From contig VXCM01001494.1 of assembly GCA_014773175.1 (NCBI GenBank), positions 38,592 to 102,591 on the forward strand: a stretch of 64,000 nucleotides of DNA, in the 5' to 3' direction. A model generated the notes under the pieces. The model was given only the letters and a program-made list of their open reading frames with translations. It had not been told where the DNA came from and made no database searches. The stretch comes from Lucifuga dentata. Taxonomy: Eukaryota > Chordata > Actinopteri > Ophidiiformes > Bythitidae. Both the position numbers and the translations under genes were made by a program. Within the stretch, counting starts at the first letter, position 1. Each line of letters starts with the position of its first letter. Positions 1 to 11,979 of this stretch are shown here, in pieces.

Positions 1-916
1 CGGGCTGAGAACATTTCCTTCACCCTGAGCCCCACCACACCGCCTGATGGATGCCGCGTGTTGGTAAGAACAAAATGAAATTGGAGATATCACTTTATAA
101 CAGTGCAATATGTTATAAGCAACATTTATTTAAAGCTGTTATTATGCATAAGTAACAGTCCCCACCACCAACCTTGGACTGTTTGTCTTCTAGCAATTGC
201 CTCACATGAATAGTCAACTTATATTTATTCTTATTTTCTTACTTGATATAATGGAATATAACAATATAATTAAAGGCTTACTGACTTATTTTAGAACATG
301 GGCTTGGGCTACTTTGTGGACTTGCAACCTGCAAAGCTGAAATTAGTTTTATTTATGCATTATAACTAATTACTAATTAACTAATTAACTAATGACTTTT
401 ACTGATACTGACTCTGTAGTAGCTGTAGAATTTTATTTATTTATTTATTTATTTATTTCACCAGGGTCACTCTGTTTCTTTTAAATTCTCCAGCGTTCTT
501 GATAATGGCCTGAACTACTGCAATCTCTTCAACCTGCTTTCAAGTAAGTTCAAAGTCCAAGGATACTTTTTTTTTTTTTTTTNTTTTTTTTTTTTTTTGT
601 AATAATACAGATATATGTTTTTGCCACATATTCCGGGATGTCTTCCACTTAAAAAAAAACAAAAAACAAACAAACAAACAAACAAACAAAAAACTATATT
701 GTTTTCATATTTTAAAAAAACTGTTCTGTTTTTTTTTTAAATATATATATAAAGACTAAAGTTAAATAATTATACATTTACACATCTAATTTCCATCCGT
801 CTGTGTCTGTGCATGTTTTGGTTGTAGTGAGCGGCCTCACCTCAAGTCCAGGTTTCATGGAGATGACCAACGAAGGGGCTTGTTTGGGCTACAAACTCAC
901 AACCTGTAAATCCTAA
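1..916 (+). CDS. Small secreted cysteine-rich protein, copy 1 (5' part outside window)
   Basis: Partial gene at the left edge. Three coding exons are visible: 1-63, 465-543 and 828-916 (stop TAA 914-916), each with GT/AG borders and the same phases as the complete copy at 1,745. The visible protein has the family signatures GCRV, DNGLNYCNLFNLL and ACLGY, and ends TTCKS. Exons 4 and 5 are exactly 79 and 89 nt, as in copy 2. The spacing between the conserved cysteines (22 residues from GCR to NYC) also matches. The second intron holds a poly-T run with an N at 583. An AATAAA at 1,389 could be its polyadenylation signal. I do not recognise the family and assign no function; the signal-peptide exons of this copy must lie left of the window. 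Confidence 0.7.
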
Positions 917-1144
917 CAAACACATGTTGAGATTACAAGGATTTCATTATGTATGGATTAGAATGACATAGTTTTTTTTAGGCCTTAACCTTAATGTATA
1001 TCCCATTTACCCTACTTATACACTGTGGAAAAACATCAATAATTAGTTCCTTGTGCTTCCCGTGTTTGCGTGTAACATTTGATCATGTATGGTGTGTATC
1101 ATGGTTGTATTAGGTGTCCATTGGCTTTATTTTTTCTTTCTTTC

Positions 1145-1272
1145 TTTTTTTTTTTTAACATATTAATATGTTTGACATACATATTGTGTGATAGTTCAAA
1201 ACTAAAACNTTTTTTTTTTTTAACATATTAATATGTTTGACATACATATTGTGTGATAGTTCAAAACTAAAA
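1145..1272. repeat. Assembly seam: 63-bp direct repeat around N 1209
   Basis: The bases 1146-1208 and 1210-1272 are the same sequence separated by one N. This looks like two contig ends with an unmerged overlap, not a biological duplication. Confidence 0.85.
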
Positions 1273-1744
1273 CATCAGCCAGGATACATATTTGTAAGAC
1301 ATATACATATGACCTCTGAGGAATTATTCTGAGAGCAAACAACCTGGACAAACCCACAAATGCCACAAGTCTGAAATATACTGATCACAATAAAGCTCCA
1401 TATGATGAGTGAGTACCTCAGTGCTGCACCCTGTGACCAACCCTATAATAACTGTAAAAAGCTGTTTTTGCTATAATAAAAATGTCTTTGCCTCAAACTA
1501 CTGTGACTGAATACTCACTTCAAGCCCTAACAGCCATAAGACCTATAGGTCATACTCTTCACCAAATCCATTTCATGCATTCTACTGTCCCTCATGACGA
1601 GCTTACAGGTCTGGATTTGCTTCTGGGAAAGTTATTCACCCGCTCAGTCACAAGCTCAGATTTCGTAGTGATATTTCACACTTGGTGAAGCAAACAACCA
1701 GCACTAGCACTGTGCTAAAGGAGTGAGAAACCTTTTTGACTGTG

Positions 1745-2916
1745 ATGATGAAGAGGCTGCTGCTGGCATCTGCTCTGGTTGCAGGATTGTTTGGCTCTTT
1801 AGCTGCCAACCCTTTTCCTGCTCCTTCCCATCCTTTCTGCAGGACGCTCTGGTGAGGTTTGCTGTTTGTCTTTCACAGCCACTTCTTTGACTTTTGAAAG
1901 GAGTTCTGTCACCCACAAAGATCCAGTGATTTAGTCGTTTCAATAATAAATGCACCCATACTGTGATGCTGCATTTTCTTTAGGCTCTTTGCAATGTCCT
2001 GCACTGATGTCAGCACCAAATTGATGCAACAGATTCAAGCCTTTAACCCTCTGAATCCCTGTGAAGAATGTCACTACGTGGTAAGATTCCAGTCTTGTTT
2101 GACACTGATGAACCATATTTCAATCTCTATATTTATTTTATTTTTTTTTACAAGTTCATGCCTTTTGTTTACTTTGGGATCAATAATTAGTTGAAGGATT
2201 GTGAGTAACCACCAGTATTAATTCTACTCATTGTGAAATCGCTGTTTGGAATGAAAAGATCCCTTTACAGTATTTATTGCATTGTCTATAGAAGGTATCT
2301 ATGAGATATTTTCCCATTAATACAATATCTCTAATGATACTATACCCATTCTTACTCATTCTTCAAGTTATACACACAGTCTACGGATTGTCTTGTATTG
2401 ACTTTTGTTTCAGCTTGTGTCAGGCACAAATGTATCTGTCCAAGCCTACCACACTTCACCTGAAGGCTTCCCAGCCGAGAGCCTGTCCTTCACCTTACAG
2501 ACCACCATCCTGACCGGTGGCTGCCGTGTCACTGTAAACTGTTTCAATATTCATTTTTAAAAATTCAGTAGCCTCTTTGAATCAAAGGGATGACAAATAT
2601 GAACTTGTGTTTTTGTTGATTTTCACCAGGCTCAGTCTGTCTCTCTATCATTTACCAGCCCTTTTGATGACGGCCTCAACTACTGTAACCTCTTCAACCT
2701 GCTGACAGGTGAGACTCACTTTCATTCATACTGGCTGATGTACTATGTACAGGAATAAAAACAAATAAGGATTTTTTTTTTTTTAAACTTCTGTACATTT
2801 GCTTGTGAATGAATGTTTGGATTCTAGCGAGTGACCTCAGGAATGCCCCGGGCTTCATGGAGATGACCAGTGAATGGGCTTGTTTGGGCTACGGATTTGC
2901 TACCTGTGAAGTCTGA
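1745..2916 (+). CDS. Small secreted cysteine-rich protein, copy 2 (complete, 163 aa)
   Basis: Five coding exons: 1745-1851, 1984-2080, 2414-2533, 2630-2708 and 2828-2916, all with GT-AG introns; together 163 residues plus stop. The N-terminus (MMKRLLLASALVAGLFGSLA) is a clear signal peptide ending near Ala20/21, so the product is secreted. The mature part has eight cysteines (about C32, C42, C62, C65, C105, C127, C153, C161). Conserved motifs shared with the neighbours are GGCRV, DDGLNYCNLFNLL and WACLGY. No known domain is recognised. Two ATGs are adjacent at 1745 and 1748; the first is used here. Tandem to copy 1 and opposite in strand to copy 3, so it belongs to a local gene family. Function unknown; extracellular role inferred only from the signal peptide and cysteine pattern. 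Confidence 0.8.
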
Positions 2917-5900
2917 CAAGTTGACACACTGACATAATAGAACCAGGCTATGGCTTGTATATCATGCATTTTTTATGTTATTATTCTTGAAATGTATTAA
3001 ATGTGTCTTCTTCTATGATTACATAAGTGGACTACAGGCTATGAGAGTGTTGCAATAGGTGTACCAATGTGAAGCTGTTACATGCATGTACATGTTTTTT
3101 TTTTTTTTTTTNTTTTTTTTTTTTTTTTCTTGTATAGCAGATTTTTGATTGTCACATTTAGTGGGAGATGCTTTTTATAATTTGCTGTTTATGAACTGAT
3201 TCCAAAGTGGAATCAGCTATGGAAACCCAGCAAAACTCATGATTCATTGACTTCTTTGACATGATGTAATGTTTGACGTAATATTTCTACTACTGCAGTG
3301 CTTATTTCTAAAAGACAAAAACATCTGCAATCACACTTATCATCATTATCATTTTCATCATCATAAAAGATAATAAAGAAAATATTTGTTGAATGTGTTT
3401 GATGTTTTACATTCTGTTTTTATGCTTCTGAATTTATGTTCTGTGACGTTGCTATATTGCTGATTTACATGGTCAAGTGCATGAAGATCATTCACAAGTC
3501 ATATGACTTTTTCCTTATTGGCTGTACATAAGTGGGACATCATAGAACGAGGAGGCAGAACTGAAAGCTGAAAGCGGTAGAATACAGCAATGGAAATCTT
3601 TATATGTATAGAGAGAAAAAATCCTGCATCTAGGGAAAACGCGTAATTTCTAACATTCAATGATTTCTTTATTCCCTTCAAAACACATTAGAACCAGTGA
3701 ACCAACGACTATATCATCAGGTCCAATTTAAATATTTTGAATATCTATCAAAAAGAGATTGATCCCGTTAAAAACGCTGATCAGAGACATCAGAAACCTT
3801 AAATTTTAGATCTGCCAAACTTCTGCTCCTTCATGTGATGGTCAAGATATTGGTGCTGATTATCATTGACTTGCATATCCTTAAACATTACTTCTCATGT
3901 CCGTTCCTGCCTGAGTCAGCTGCGCTTACAGCCAGGAAACCAAACAGCATTTCACTTTGATACATTCTAATCACTGCTATATATCTGCAATTTGTTAATT
4001 TAAACTGACCAAAATTTTATATGTACAAAAAGATGAAAATATGTCCTGTGTTTTTTAGTTTTCTCATTGTTTTAAAAGACCAGAAATCATTTAGAGAGAA
4101 GTGGCATGTTCTTGTGTTTTGATTTTTGGTAGTGGAAAACCCTTTGTTTTTGTTACATTTGGATCGACATACTTTGAATAAATATACCATGCCTATATGA
4201 TTATAATAAAGGTCTCTATGTTCTTGAACATGCAAATCATAAGTTGTAATTTGTGGTGCTATGAGAATTTAGGAGACCTAAAAGTCTCCTTAGGGGCTAC
4301 AAAAGGTTGAGAAAGCCTGACCTAGAATCTGAGATAACATGACACCACCAACATGAGACGTAAGACTACAAAAGAGATATCTTGTTGGAAGGAAAACATC
4401 CTGTGCAAATCAAATCAGTGCTGTGTGGTAAAGGGATCAGAAGGCATGTGACTGGGTCCTGTTGCTCGCAAAACATAAGAGGCAGAGGAGTCTGCAGTGG
4501 TGCAGCTCATGGTGTCTCATGGTGCAGCTCGCCACGATTTAATTTCATTAAGAAATCTGGATTACAACAGTTGATGATATATACAAGTTGATGCTGGAAT
4601 GGCTTCAGATCAACACTGTTAAAGTCAGCAAGTCTGTGGAGGTCTGAAAATGTGTAAAATTACTTGAATAGCTATTCAAAGATGCTTCCTTTTTAACCTG
4701 AGACAACATATGCAAATCTCAGTGGAACAATCGAGTTGTGGAAGGTGGCAATGATGCTATTGGACAACAGTTAGAGAAGGCTTACAATAAAATCCTTTAA
4801 GGATGCATGGTTTAATTAGAGAGTGCACAAAACGGTGCAGTTTTATTATTTATTTATTTACTTTTATTTATTTAATTTTTTTTATTTATTTGTTTTGGGG
4901 GGAAGGACTGTAATGTTCTAAGATAACAACAAAAACAGAAAATCCAAGAAGGCTGGGCTTTTCAAATTTGACAAGGTGATTCAGCATGAAAGGATAACAT
5001 GTCGGAGACCTGAATAGAGATAAGTAGTCTGACACAAGTAACAACGTTGGAATTTAGGAAACCATGGATTTAGGACACCCTGGATTTGGTTTTCTATTGG
5101 TGTTGAATATGAAAGCCCTGCACACCCACCCAGGTGATAGCTATTCTGTTTGATTATAGCTCTTTTCAGGTTTAAAAGTGGGTGGAGCTATGCTGGGAGT
5201 CTGATGAGGCCTCACGCTGACAGGTGTTACGAGTTAGGGAAATGACAGTCACAGTTTGTACATACCCAAAGAGTCCTGGTAGAGGTCTAATCAGCCAGAT
5301 TCATTTAAAACACCTGTGTTGGTGTTTCATAGACATAAAAGGCCATAAATACATCAAAGTGTTTTAACCCTAAAACGCCATTTGTGTCAGCTTTAATACA
5401 TGATTTTCTGAGATGTCTACATCATCAACATGATCAGTTATTGACCAAAATGGTATTATATCGTATCTTAAAAAAAAAAAAATCTGGTTTAAATCCTGTT
5501 GAGTTAAAATGCCTGTTGTATCAAATGCGATACTAACCAAATAACTTTTTTTTTTTTTTTTTTTTTTTTTTTGGAGTTTGTTAAAGGGTTCAATAAAGAA
5601 ATAAATTGCAAAATAATAAAACTAGAATTTTCTGAATTATTTTATGGGTCAGACTTTTACATGGTTAAATTTTGATGACAATTTTTATATCTTGGATCAT
5701 AAATATTTACTTCAGTTTTCATCAGTTTGTGTTGTCTCACTAAACCTGCAAACCATTAACATTTAGTCAAATGACTGTGTGTGACGTGAAATAAAAATTG
5801 CTTGTAGAGACAAAACCAGATTTACAAACTTTTTTAACTCATTGTGTATGTTTTGCTCATATGTACTGTATAACAAAGTTTTGAGTTTTTACATCAACGT

Positions 5901-6675
5901 CATATCTCGCAGTCAAAGCAGCTGTTTCTACTAAAAAAAAAAAAAAAAAAANAAAAAAAAAAAAAAAAAAGTAAAAGGGTACTCTACCTGCCCAGCACCA
6001 AATTGCAGGCAGTTGATGTTAAAGACAAGCTGGGGGAGAAAGTCGAGCATCTAGAAACTAAAGACAGATCATTTTCTTATTGGCTGTGGAGACCAAAACA
6101 ACTAAAAGGAGAGTTTTATCATTTAATTACAGCATTATAATAGCACACTTCTTCAAGGGGAAAAAAAAACATAAGAGATAAATATTAACACACAATAAAT
6201 GTTTTAGTTACATAAGAGTGATTGTTAGCTGTACAAATGTATTAAAAGTATTGAAGATTCTGCCAACAAGGAAATTATTGAGGAAAACCAGACTTTGAGA
6301 TGTCATACCACATTGAGAACTGAAATGTGAGTTTAAAAATACAATCAGCTGTTCTCAGACATTATCAAGATATTAAAACTTCCAATATGGCTGCCAGAGT
6401 GTATAAAATTCCTTTTCAAGACAACTGATAGTTTTTGTACCAAAGAAAACCAACATTACCATCATCAGCAAATTAACTAAAAATAAAATCAATGAAATCA
6501 ATGAAATCTAATATTTACAAATTTGTCCCTCAGCAAATGTAATTAAGGTGTTTGCTTTTGAAATAGTGGTACTGGATGAAGAGATTTTTTATTTATTTTT
6601 TTTAAGTTTCATGCAGCTGTATTATGTATTCATATGACAGGACAGAAATGTCATAACAGAGATAAAACTCAAATT
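2917..6675. other. Intergenic, no gene found
   Basis: AT-rich spacer between copies 2 and 3 of the secreted family. It holds poly-T/poly-A runs with N positions at 3,112 and 5,952 and short simple repeats. An AATAAA lies near 3,372. No open frame here has splice sites or recognisable protein similarity. Confidence 0.6.
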
Positions 6676-7882
6676 TTACAATTTAATTTTGCAGACAGAA
6701 AGTTCATATCCGATGCAGATCCACTCATTGGTGTACTCTGTGAAGACTGGCGCTTTGGTCAGTCCACTTCCTGTACAGAAACCGAACGGAAAGGTCATGA
6801 TAAATAACATTCAGACAGTGGAGGTGTTAAATTTTAGCTTTCAGGACTGAATTCTAACTCTTCCAACCTTTCTCGCTCCATGAAAGATTATGGTTGTCTT
6901 TCATGAAAATATTGCATTAATTGCAGGCTGATAATGCTGCCAAGCTAATCAGTCAAAATAAAGTCTGTCCTAATATCAGTGACCAAAACTTACCTTGCAT
7001 CACTTTGTGGAGATTGCAGTAGTTGGTGCCATTATCAAACAGGCTGTACCAGAACGCAGAAACAGAAGTGCCCTAAACACAAATCAAATGAAAAATGTGT
7101 ATAGCATTTTGTGATGGAATATTTGATGCTATTTCTTTGATGGTATTTCTTTGAAAAGGAACAACATTTTCCTGACTGTCATTCAGATGAACTACATGAA
7201 AATGTGGAAGCATGTGACATACGCCTACGTGACAGCCCAGGCCCATAGATGTGTCCATCATGGTGAAGTTAATGGTCTCAATTTGTCCAACCATAGAAGT
7301 GTGATTGGCCTGGATTAGGGCTGGTGTCACTGTGCCAAGCTGGATCAAAATACAAAGCATTTTACAAACCATAATTATTATAAGGTTTAATAAGATTTAT
7401 AAGAAAATGTTTCTGTTTCATTTTATGCTATCATGTACCATCAGGCAGCAAACTACACAGTACAAAACAGATAGAGAACCATAAAACAAGTCAGAGCCAC
7501 CTATAAAACACCCCTCCAAAAGGTTTTTTTTTTTTTTTTTTTTTTACCTTGTAATAGCCCATGGCTTTAATTTGTGACACTATGGCTGTGTTTACTTGTC
7601 CACATGGTACCCCGAGCAGCCTGAGGACAGAAAAAGTCAAATATAATCATTTACATGTCTGTCTATATACAGTATCTATCTATTGAGCTATCTATCTTTT
7701 TATGCAATATTCCATCTAATTTCTAACACTAAATCAGAAATGAAGTCTTACCAGATAACCTTGCAGAAAGCTTGTGTTGGTTCTGTTTGGTTGCCAGTTG
7801 TGATGACACACATTCCCACAAAGAAAGCACAGGCCAGAATTAAAATCCTCAGCCATGATGAAGCTGTTTTCTTGTTTCTCAT
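6676..7882 (-). CDS. Small secreted cysteine-rich protein, copy 3 (complete, 164 aa)
   Basis: Five coding exons on the minus strand: 7882-7752, 7620-7548, 7339-7223, 7072-6994 and 6770-6676 (stop TAA 6678-6676). Intron phases are identical to copy 2, and exon 4 is again 79 nt. The N-terminus has a basic start (MRNKK) then a hydrophobic stretch (LRILILACAFFVGMCVIT), a signal peptide or anchor. Mature cysteines fall at about C40, C50, C104, C126, C152 and C160. Their spacing (10, 54, 22, 26, 8) matches copy 2 except that copy 2's CxxC pair (C62/C65) is absent, because exon 2 is 24 nt shorter. Motifs kept: GLGCHV, DNGTNYCNL, EWICIGY. Potential N-glycosylation sites include NHTS and NFTM. Sequence divergence from copies 1-2 is high, so this is an older duplicate. 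Function unknown. Confidence 0.8.
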
Positions 7883-7918
7883 AGAAGAGGGTGTGTGGAT
7901 AATTCTGGGATGTCAGGG

Positions 7919-7926
7919 CTTATATA
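7919..7926 (-). promoter_or_regulatory. TATA box of secreted-protein copy 3
   Basis: The minus strand reads TATATAAG, with its last base about 37 nt upstream of the ATG at 7882. That spacing fits a core promoter with a very short 5' UTR. Position and motif are seen; promoter use is inferred. Confidence 0.45.
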
Positions 7927-10900
7927 CTAGGACACTGCATGAAAATGAGAAGTTGAAGATCATTGGCTTAACACGCAGACCCGTGCATTATTGATATGCA
8001 TGAGCTGCATGAAGTTCACATGAACTGCATGATATCTTTCATAGTATTGGGGCCAGATTCAGCACTCTGAATTCAGAGCAAAAATCTGTGATTTTGGGAA
8101 GTAAACATTTTATTTCAATGTATAACAAGCTACAATATCGTTTTTGTCATTTGTGTTACTCCATGTAAAAATAATCCCATAAATCTCTTAAACTTTTCAA
8201 ACAAAGCATTCCAACTCAGTTGCAAACATTGTTTTAAGATGATCCAAAATAATACATATCAAGTTGTTCCTTTTTGATTCTCATTAGAAATTTGATCATC
8301 AACTCCAAAGAAGTACTCAATCCTATTCATACTATTTCAAAATATCTCTAATTATATGTCCAACCTAGATGAAAATACTCTCTTCCATCACATCTGACCT
8401 CAGGTCAAAAGCCTGCTGCTTTAAACATTTCTATATGCAACAAATATAGCATTTCATAAACTTTATATTCACTATTTGCAGTCATTAATGTCTTAGCAGC
8501 AGTTTAAATGATAAAGCTTTTGACTCCGAGTTTAGAAAAGCAAAGCATAAACCAGCAGATTTGCAATCAGGGCCTTTCAACATGAACAGAACCTTACAGT
8601 TTATAGAAAATTAGTACTGTGTTGGTTCCTCTAAATGTTATTAAGGTCAAAAGATAAGCTTTTTTGTTGAGAATTTTGAATAAATATGATGGCTTGTTTG
8701 TTCTAGTATTTGTTAGGAGTTTAGAGTACATAAATTCCCCTACATTATAGCTGATGTCAATGTTCCTTTTATTGTACAGTATGGTACAAGCACATTGTAG
8801 ATATTTTTTTGTCGTTGATTCTACTGACACCTATAGGTTGTATCTGATATGATCTCCCCTTAAAAAGCAGTAGTTCAAGTAAAAAATTTTTATGATTTTT
8901 GTGACAATAAAAAAAAGATGTGATATTTTCAAGCAAAAAACAAAGAGAAATAAAGGATAATAGTTTATTTGAATGTTCCCACAAACTTGTTGACTTACCT
9001 GTTTGTGATCATTTCTACAGTTCATGTAAGAATACAACTTTATGTTTGACATTTGCAGTTTATCATGGTTTTATTCTCCTCATAATCTGTTATCTCTCTG
9101 CTGTTTGTTTACACAAACATGCCTGTTGATTCACAATCCTTGTGGCTCTGACAGCCTGACCACCATGAAAAGGAGATCACGATGGTGGTGACACCACAAT
9201 AAACCTCTGGTTTTTTATTTATCCACTGATCTGAAACCTACAATTAACAAAATCTAACTTTTCCCTTCAGGAGAGCATGCAATGGGTAAAATTCTACTTT
9301 TAACATGTGTTGGCATGTGCCACTCTAAAAATCACTTGGTTCAAACCAATTTTTTTGTCAGACTGCAAAATATCTTCTTCCTCTGTGTCTGTAGAGGGCA
9401 CCAGACTATAAGAAAACCAGTTTCCTCCTCTGCATGCAGGAGCCAAACCTAAGTCCTCCTGACAGACCTCTGGCAGTGATGGAGATATATCAATTAATTC
9501 TAGAGAAGAACAAAAACAATGGAGTATGTTATGCATTTACTAATCTGCATTAAAACTATTTAATTGCACACAAAAAGTCACATATTCATAGCATTTTGAA
9601 GTTTATTCAGATGAGAAAGCCTGGTTTTAGTTATCACTCTCCTTGAACTTCTGCCTGCGTCCATCTGAAACGTGTCAGCCACACAGACAAATGGAGTGAC
9701 AACCTTCTGCTGGCGCTAATGAGGAACCCTGTAGTGAGAATGTATTCTGGGTATATGAGTAAACGAACTCCAAAATTAATTTCAATAAATCTCTTCTTAA
9801 AGCCTGCTTCAAGGCCTCTTTAAAATATATAGGTTTTCAGTAATCTGTACTTGATCAATCATTCTTGATTAATTATGTTATCATGTTATTATTATTATTA
9901 TCTGGGTGTCTGGGTGTCTGTCACCTGAGTGCTATGTTTCGCCCTTGCTGGCTTGGCGGGCCCTTGCTCATGTGTGGGGCATGGGTGTGTTGGCTCTTGA
10001 ACCCTCTTTTCCCGCTGCTAGTGTTTGGTCCCTGTGGTGTTGTGGCCCGTGTGGTGTGGGGCCGGGACCCTCCTGGTGGGCAGCTGCCGGCGCTCCACTC
10101 CCCGCCTCCTGGGCCTGGGGACACCTCTTGTGCTTCTGTGTGTGTGTGTGTGTGGGGGGGGGGAATCAGTTATAATAACTGATCTTGATTGTTCTCAGTG
10201 AATGAGAAATCGTTCCAATTGCTTTTCACTTGCTAACTTGTTCTGAGTCTTCAGGTTTTGGACTTGGTTGACTGTTTTTTAGTGTGTTTTTAGAAAATTT
10301 TTAGTGTTTCCAAAATACTGGACTGTGCTTTGGTCTTCTTATTTAGCTGTTTTTGTAAGATTTGAAGTCCCACACAGTATCACCCAGCAAAGGTCCAGAC
10401 CTCTGCAGCTCTGATGTGTTCTTGCAGCAGACCTGATCCCCTGAGTAAGCAGAGATTCTCTCAGGTTCTTACAAAGCTCTATTGTGCTACATGTCAAGGG
10501 ATGGAATCGTTTCTTCTCTGCGTGCGTCAGTGCCTGTTTTTTTCTTCAGTCTTGTTCTTGGTCTTTTTGTCATGCTTTTTTACGTACTACTGTTGATCAT
10601 TCTTTGGGAATTTGTTTTCTCTGCTGTTTGCTGGAAAATAAGCTTACATCTGACTTTTGGCAGTTTGGTGGGTATCGGAATTCAACACGATGATGGGCAC
10701 ACCCAGAGCTTATGTACTTACCGGGCTCAAGTGAGTTGGATGAGCAATTTGTCTTCTTTTCTTTTCTTTTTTTTAACAAATGCTGTGCTGCTGAATCAAT
10801 TATCAAAAACAAAGAGAGGCCACACTGTTGCATTTATTGAGAAGTTGTTCTGAAGGCCAGATTCATGAGCTGTTTGCTTTGTGAAATAACTCATATCTGC

Positions 10901-11979
10901 ATCCACCGTACCTCATACACAGTTTAGAGTAACACAATATCAGTCTGCATTTTATCATGTTAGCAACTTCAGAAGAGAAAGGAATTGAATTATTTTTAGC
11001 TAACACCGACACCAAGTTGCATTCAAGACCAGTAGGACCGCAACAAATATCAGAATCAGGATTGTACATACTCAAAATGTGGCATTTTCTTTCATTTTCC
11101 ATGCAATAAATATCAGTGCAAAATTTTGATTTCTCGTTCAAAGTGTGTCCCATTTTCACAAAACTAATTTCTGCAGTTTACAGAAAACATCTGTTCAACA
11201 ATGGGACAATGATCGTGAGGTTACACTTCCCTGAAATTCTCAGTGAAATCCTCTGCTCAGAAGTGGGTCAGCCAGATGCAATAGATACAACATTTGGTTC
11301 ATATTCCAAGTATAGACTCCTGAAAATACCACACAAAAAAGAGCCCACACAATTTGATTATTGCAACCAGCAAATTTGCTATTTTTTTAATTACATTTCT
11401 AAGAATAGAATGCTCTCAATTACAGTTTGAGTTTGTAAAATATGAAAGCAGAACAACCTTTTGGCCTTTTTGCCAACATGTTGACAAAAATACATTTTTA
11501 GTCTTCATTCTTATTTTTATGAAACTTTTACAAGAACATCATATCAAACCATGATGGTGTGCCATTACTATTGTAAAATGTATGATATAACAATAAAGGA
11601 TGAAATATATTTAAAGTATATTTTCTTATAAATAACACATTGAATACAGTATAACAAATGTTGACAACATGGTTAATGATATAATTAGTAGCTGCCTTAG
11701 TCTATTTCATTCATCTACATGACGTCTTGCCAAGCACATTAAACTGAAGAGCAGATTTTTAGTTGTTTAATGAAACAATATTAGCAATATTAATTATCAC
11801 AAAGCAAAATTAAAGCTTCAGATAGAAGCAAACAATAAAGCTCCAATATTATGAAGCAAAACCATGAACAATAAAATTAATGTATTCATCTTACAGATGT
11901 TTGCAACCTAACAGTGCTAAATATTCCAACAACATCATTTTTTTATTTTTTATTTTGTTGTTTTTTGAGTGTATAGATG
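7927..11979. other. Intergenic, mostly unannotated repeats
   Basis: No gene supported. Around 9,905-10,165 there is an isolated GC-rich stretch followed by (TG)n and poly-G, unlike the AT-rich surroundings and probably a fragment of a dispersed element. The open frames at 10,414-10,853 and 11,116-11,430 have no splice context or family resemblance and are judged random. The 3' UTR of the CCN1-like locus probably runs into 11,700-11,979. Confidence 0.45.

Noticed and set aside
10414..10853. 123-codon frame with hydrophobic stretches
   Set aside because: No ATG-supported start for the long version, no splice context and no family similarity; probably repeat-derived.
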